A stretch of 64,000 nt of DNA. It comes from Phoronis australis (lineage: Eukaryota; Phoronida; Phoronidae). Positions within the stretch are counted from its first letter, which is position 1; each line of letters starts with the position of its first letter. The notes below the pieces were generated by a model. That model did no database searches, was not told the DNA's origin, and was given only the letters and a program-made list of their open reading frames with translations. Below, one piece after another: positions 60,540 to 64,000 of this stretch. The translations under genes and the position numbers were made by a program. The stretch lies in the NCBI GenBank assembly GCA_002633005.1, contig NMRA01000332.1:302972-366971 (forward strand), in the 5' to 3' direction.

Positions 60540-61370
60540 GCTGCATTTCACCCCCATTTAGCTCTGGCAAGGCCAACACACGGAAATCTAATTAGGCTTT
60601 TCATTCTCACGAAATCGATTCTATAATATTGGTCTAAGGCCACAGTTTGAGCCTTTGTGGCTGCCCCCCACAAAAAAATTAAAATGTAGTGGGTCAGGTT
60701 GGATGGCAATTTTGTGGACTAAATGAGAAGTAATTTGCCATGAAAGGTATTCAGTAGTGCCTTGAAGTTGTTTTGAATAAATGAAGTTCCGAAGTTTGGC
60801 CCCTCTCTTATCAACTTAGATACAGAAGTCCCGCCATTTTCAGAGCACATCCTTAGTTGGTGGGAAATTTTGGCACGAATACAAAAATCTGGTTGGTAAT
60901 GACATATTCTAACCTAAATTTCTGGTGGAATCTAGAATGCACAAGCATTTGAAATGTTGTCTCCTCTCTAGTTGTACTGCACTAGTTGTGAATTTGTGAC
61001 TATATGTAGAAAAAGGCCAAAATCACATTTTTTGGGTCATTTATTGGCATCTCAATTTCTTCCGGTGGCCGTAGCATTAGGCAAAAAGACATGGCTTTGT
61101 TGAATTTCTTCATGTTTGAGAAACCCCATAGAGTGTGCTTTCCGAAGGTTACACTTTTTTTCCTGTGTCTTGAGACAGGGTGTATTAGGAGAGCTTCTCT
61201 TGACCAAGACCAGTGATAACGTCAAACTCATCCAGTTGCCTACGCTCATTCCTTAAAGCACTCTATTTCCTGTACCAACAAAAACAACTGATTCAGTGAT
61301 TCAAGAAAAGATTTCAGAGTTTATTGGGGTTGGCCAACCTTGAAATTGCAAAGTCAAAAATGGCACATGT
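60540..61370 (+). repeat. dispersed repeat R4, copy 2 (two blocks)
   Basis: Blocks at 60540-60640 and 61270-61370 match 17470-17700. The ~630 bp between them is unmatched and may be an insertion in this copy or a deletion in the other. Confidence 0.5.
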
Positions 61371-61719
61371 AGTCTCATTCCAGCTGCAACTCAACTTAAC
61401 GTACTTGGCAACAATTCAAAATTGGATTATGGTGGTGACATTTGTAGACCCCAAAGCACTTCAGTTACGAATTCAACATTGACGTCATTTTTCGAAAGGT
61501 CATAGTTTGGTAATAAGTTAAGACTAAACTGGTTTGCCATTTATTTCTTTTCTGAAGAGGCAATACAACTCATAAGGTGGATGTAAGCACACCTGGGTAT
61601 GCTGAAGCATATGCACTAAAATCATTGAATATAAAAACTCCCGATCATGATGGTATTAAACTTACTTGATACTGGCCTTTATTATGACCCAACATTTAGA
61701 TCATTTAGATATATGAGGG

Positions 61720-61990
61720 TACCACATTTAGATATATGTGGGTACCTTATGCAGTCATCCCTGTCCATCCGTCTGTCTAGCATCCACTGCTCTACAGCCA
61801 AAACCCCTTAGATGGATGTTGGTGAAATTTTGCAGACATGTTCCTATCATGGATGGGACAGCAATCTTTCAGACACACCGGACAACTGCTCTGCTCCCCA
61901 CAGGAAAGACTAACTTTTTACGCTCGTCTCTTTATCTATGTAATAGATAAAGAGAATAATATTCATTACTTGGCCAAGTATGTTGCTCTG
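61720..61990 (-). repeat. dispersed repeat DR fragment, inverted
   Basis: On the minus strand it has the DR end features in reverse order: CGGATGGACAGGGATGA, a GCAGTGGATG-type block, and GGAACATGTCTGCAAAATTTC. Short and diverged. Confidence 0.5.
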
Positions 61991-63212
61991 ACATTAAGTT
62001 TCTTTTTTGTTTGTTCGCACCACACGGGTCGCAATTTTCACCAGATTAGCACTAAATTTACACACAACCTGTAGTTCCAGAAATAGCGGAAGCCTATTGT
62101 TTTTCGTCACGATCGGATCCAGAATGACGGACGTGGTGGCCATTTTGTTTTTGACTTCAGATTCAAATGCTCGTAGGCCATAATTTTTTATGTACACGGC
62201 TGAAAATCGGTACAATTATTGTACCAGATGTATGCTACAGATATGTCGCTAATAATTCACTTCCAGTCAAAGATGGCAGAAATATTGACAATTGTGAATG
62301 CGCATCTCGATTTCGGAACGAAAACGTTTTGTCCTGTAGAGGGCACACTGTGGCACCAATTGCTTCTAAATTATCCATGTGTTAGTTTCCTGTGACTAGC
62401 TATTACCAAGTGCTGCATAACCAGCACTTGCTTTCAAGATGGCGGATCTGGCGCATTTTATCGCATTTTCAATTTTGTTGGGGTGCCATTTTGAACGAGA
62501 ATTGAAAATGACGTGAATTTTTGCACGTGGATTCTCTGAAGAATACTATTTAAAATGACTTGTAGCAATTTTTTTTCAGACTAAGCGTTTTGAGTTATGT
62601 GCCTTTGATTTCCAAAAAAATGCAAAATATGAAATTTTTTTGAAGAAAATTTAGAATTTTGCAAAACTAGATTGTTAGATAGTTATGAAGAGGCTTTCAG
62701 AAGATGTTTTCCATTTTTCGCAAGGACATCTACTTTTTAAGGTATTTGAGATTTTCTGAAAACGCTGTTCCTCTGTTCACCGATTGTGCTGCGCTGTAGT
62801 TGGTTTACCTCCTAGTTCTATTGAACAAGACTGTAGCCTATTTCTTACTGATTTCTGACATCTTCATTCCTCATATGAATGTGATAATCATGTTCATGAA
62901 CGGTACCACCTTCATCATTGTCGTCATCATTATCATCCCCATTAAGAACTTTTCAGTTAGTTTCACCAAGTGTCACTCCTCTAAGCGCTTTCATTTATTT
63001 ATTATTGTAATATTTACAATGAGGGAAGCCCAATCAGTTCTCACTGCTTTCCATGGTGCCTTCAGTAAAACCACATAAAGACAGTAAGACAAACAGAATT
63101 ACAAAATGAAAGACAAGATAGAAATAATCAAAGATGAATAAGAAACTAACCTGGAAAGACTGATGAAACAAAATAAGTAATAAAAAATAATAAATAGAAG
63201 ATATTTAAGACC
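61991..63212. other. no gene recognised
   Basis: Contains a YY1-like CAAGATGGCGGA near 62435 and a short match to the sequence upstream of R2 (CACCAAGTGTCACTC near 62968). No gene is recognised. Confidence 0.35.
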
Positions 63213-63266
63213 TTTCATACTGACTTAACTCCGGTCTGAGCAGAGCGTCCATGAAAACTGCGAAGT
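63213..63266 (-). repeat. R2 end fragment, interrupted by a Kolobok-type end
   Basis: The minus strand reads as the end of R2 (AACTTCGCAGTTTTCATGGA, then GCTCAGACC). It stops at TTAA (63266-63269), where the second Kolobok-type element begins. Confidence 0.6.
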
Positions 63267-63534
63267 TAAAGGCGAAGGCAACCTTTTTTCGTGTCATTTT
63301 TAGCAAAAATGAGGTTCGTTGACTATCCCAGAAATATTTTTCACTTATTTACTGCTTTTCGTAATTTAATTAATTACTTGTCGTCTACTCTGGAAGTGAC
63401 GTTTTGGGAGGCAAGAATTTCACGCCAGTTTCTGTTCATATAGTCTGACTGTGAGAGCAGTTGAGTCAGTCATTGTTCTACCTCGGTTGTGATAAGTTCA
63501 GTTGTCATTTGCTTTTGCTTACGAGTCAGCCAAC

Positions 63535-63666
63535 ATGCCACGCTGTTGCTGCGTACTGGGGTGTACTCATTATCGTCTCACGTACAGAGGAAGAACTGTC
63601 ACACTTGCCAGAGTGTCCCGCGACACACTCCCACTAGAGGGTGATCTGAGCACCCAAACTGCTTAG
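63535..63666 (+). pseudogene. THAP-like amino terminus, truncated
   Basis: ATG at 63535 opens MPRCCCVLGCTHYR, the typical first part of a THAP domain with its Cys pair. It continues through VTLARVSRD, where THAP proteins usually have a His/Phe-x-Pro segment, and stops after 43 residues. The Trp and the C-x2-H half are missing. A spliced exon is possible, but I see no good donor. Confidence 0.5.
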
Positions 63667-63998
63667 ATCCCGCCGTGTGTCTCCCTCGCCACACACCTGC
63701 CACCTTCTAAATAGCTCCAATACAAGTCCACAATAAACTTATCAAACTTAGGCTCATCGATCTGTTCATTGGATGACGAACTGTCCTCTTAACTGGGTGT
63801 CGAACTGGGCCTGTATTCGCTCCCACTACACAACATCACTGCAGGGCTACTTACAGGCTGTGGGCTAGAGACAACAGCACAGGGCGAATCACTGCTAAGT
63901 CCCGGAATTGCACGCAATGGGGCACGTTCGGAGGCACGGGTGACAGTAGATGAAGTGCCTCCAGTCACTGTATATAGTGGCCACAGCTCGCGAGGCTT
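63663..63998 (-). pseudogene. possible transposase-linker fragment, minus strand
   Basis: A frame of about 111 codons on the minus strand, interrupted by TAA at 63791-63789, contains SEYRPSS, an acidic/Ser-rich stretch and KFDKFIV. This order resembles the linker after THAP in THAP-transposase proteins, from my general memory of such proteins. It is opposite in orientation to the THAP start next to it. Confidence 0.3.
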
Positions 63999-64000
63999 CT

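Larger units (their letters stand above)
63270..64000 (+). mobile_element. second Kolobok/T2-type element, 5' part
   Basis: Starts after TTAA with AGGCGAAGGCAACC, close to the left end of the element at 41466. A THAP-like start lies at 63535 on the plus strand. The element runs off the window, so its right end is not seen. Confidence 0.6.

Overview
The window reads as nuclear DNA from an invertebrate animal. It is AT-rich, introns are long, splice sites are of the metazoan type, and most of the sequence is transposon-derived. The best-supported host gene is ceramide phosphoethanolamine synthase (CPES), a sphingolipid enzyme found in many invertebrates and not in vertebrates. TTAA-flanked Kolobok/T2-type elements with THAP fragments, tRNA-derived repeats and an RNase H-bearing non-LTR fragment fit a marine invertebrate (amphioxus, hemichordate, echinoderm or mollusc grade). 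The phylum cannot be fixed from sequence reading alone.

Main gene: CPES lies on the minus strand and occupies about 49 kb. I assembled it from a 5'UTR/first coding exon (56760-55812), a 41-codon exon (19093-18971), a 27-codon exon (11762-11682) and a probable terminal exon (7687-7646). All junctions are phase 0 with GT/AG borders, giving a 350-residue multi-membrane-span protein with a complete CDP-alcohol phosphotransferase (CAPT) motif. Intron 1 of this coding model is 36.7 kb and holds most of the mobile DNA. A possible second gene on the plus strand (exons at 31909, 32368, 33227 and 33765, phase-compatible) sits inside that intron; I do not recognise its product.

Mobile and repeated DNA, left to right: an hAT-like 496-bp element (12226-12721); a modular dispersed family here called DR (copies near 2.1, 11.9, 13.4-14.6, 20.2-21.5, 44.1-45.2, 48.4-55.6 and 61.7 kb); a tRNA-like palindrome (18350-18620); a foldback element with a 13-bp target duplication (21245-21523); a 2.4-kb TA-flanked element with arrays of a GGTTAACCGCCC motif (25030-27454); an RNase H pseudogene (28371-29374); a 1.66-kb Kolobok element with a broken THAP domain (41466-43123); a 26-copy 23-bp minisatellite (47419-48015); a 5.1-kb TA-flanked element with long GCCGAC-rich ends inserted inside a DR copy (48954-54059); a 659-bp MITE (57377-58035); and a second Kolobok-type end at the right edge (63270 onward).

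The most interesting signals are the two unclassified TIR elements with subterminal motif arrays, whose insertion sites can be reconstructed from other repeat copies, and the DR family. DR modules of about 145-165 bp each open with a sequence that often fits the published CTCF core consensus. Nothing here looks bacterial, and there is no CRISPR array. Functions beyond CPES, RNase H and THAP are not assigned.
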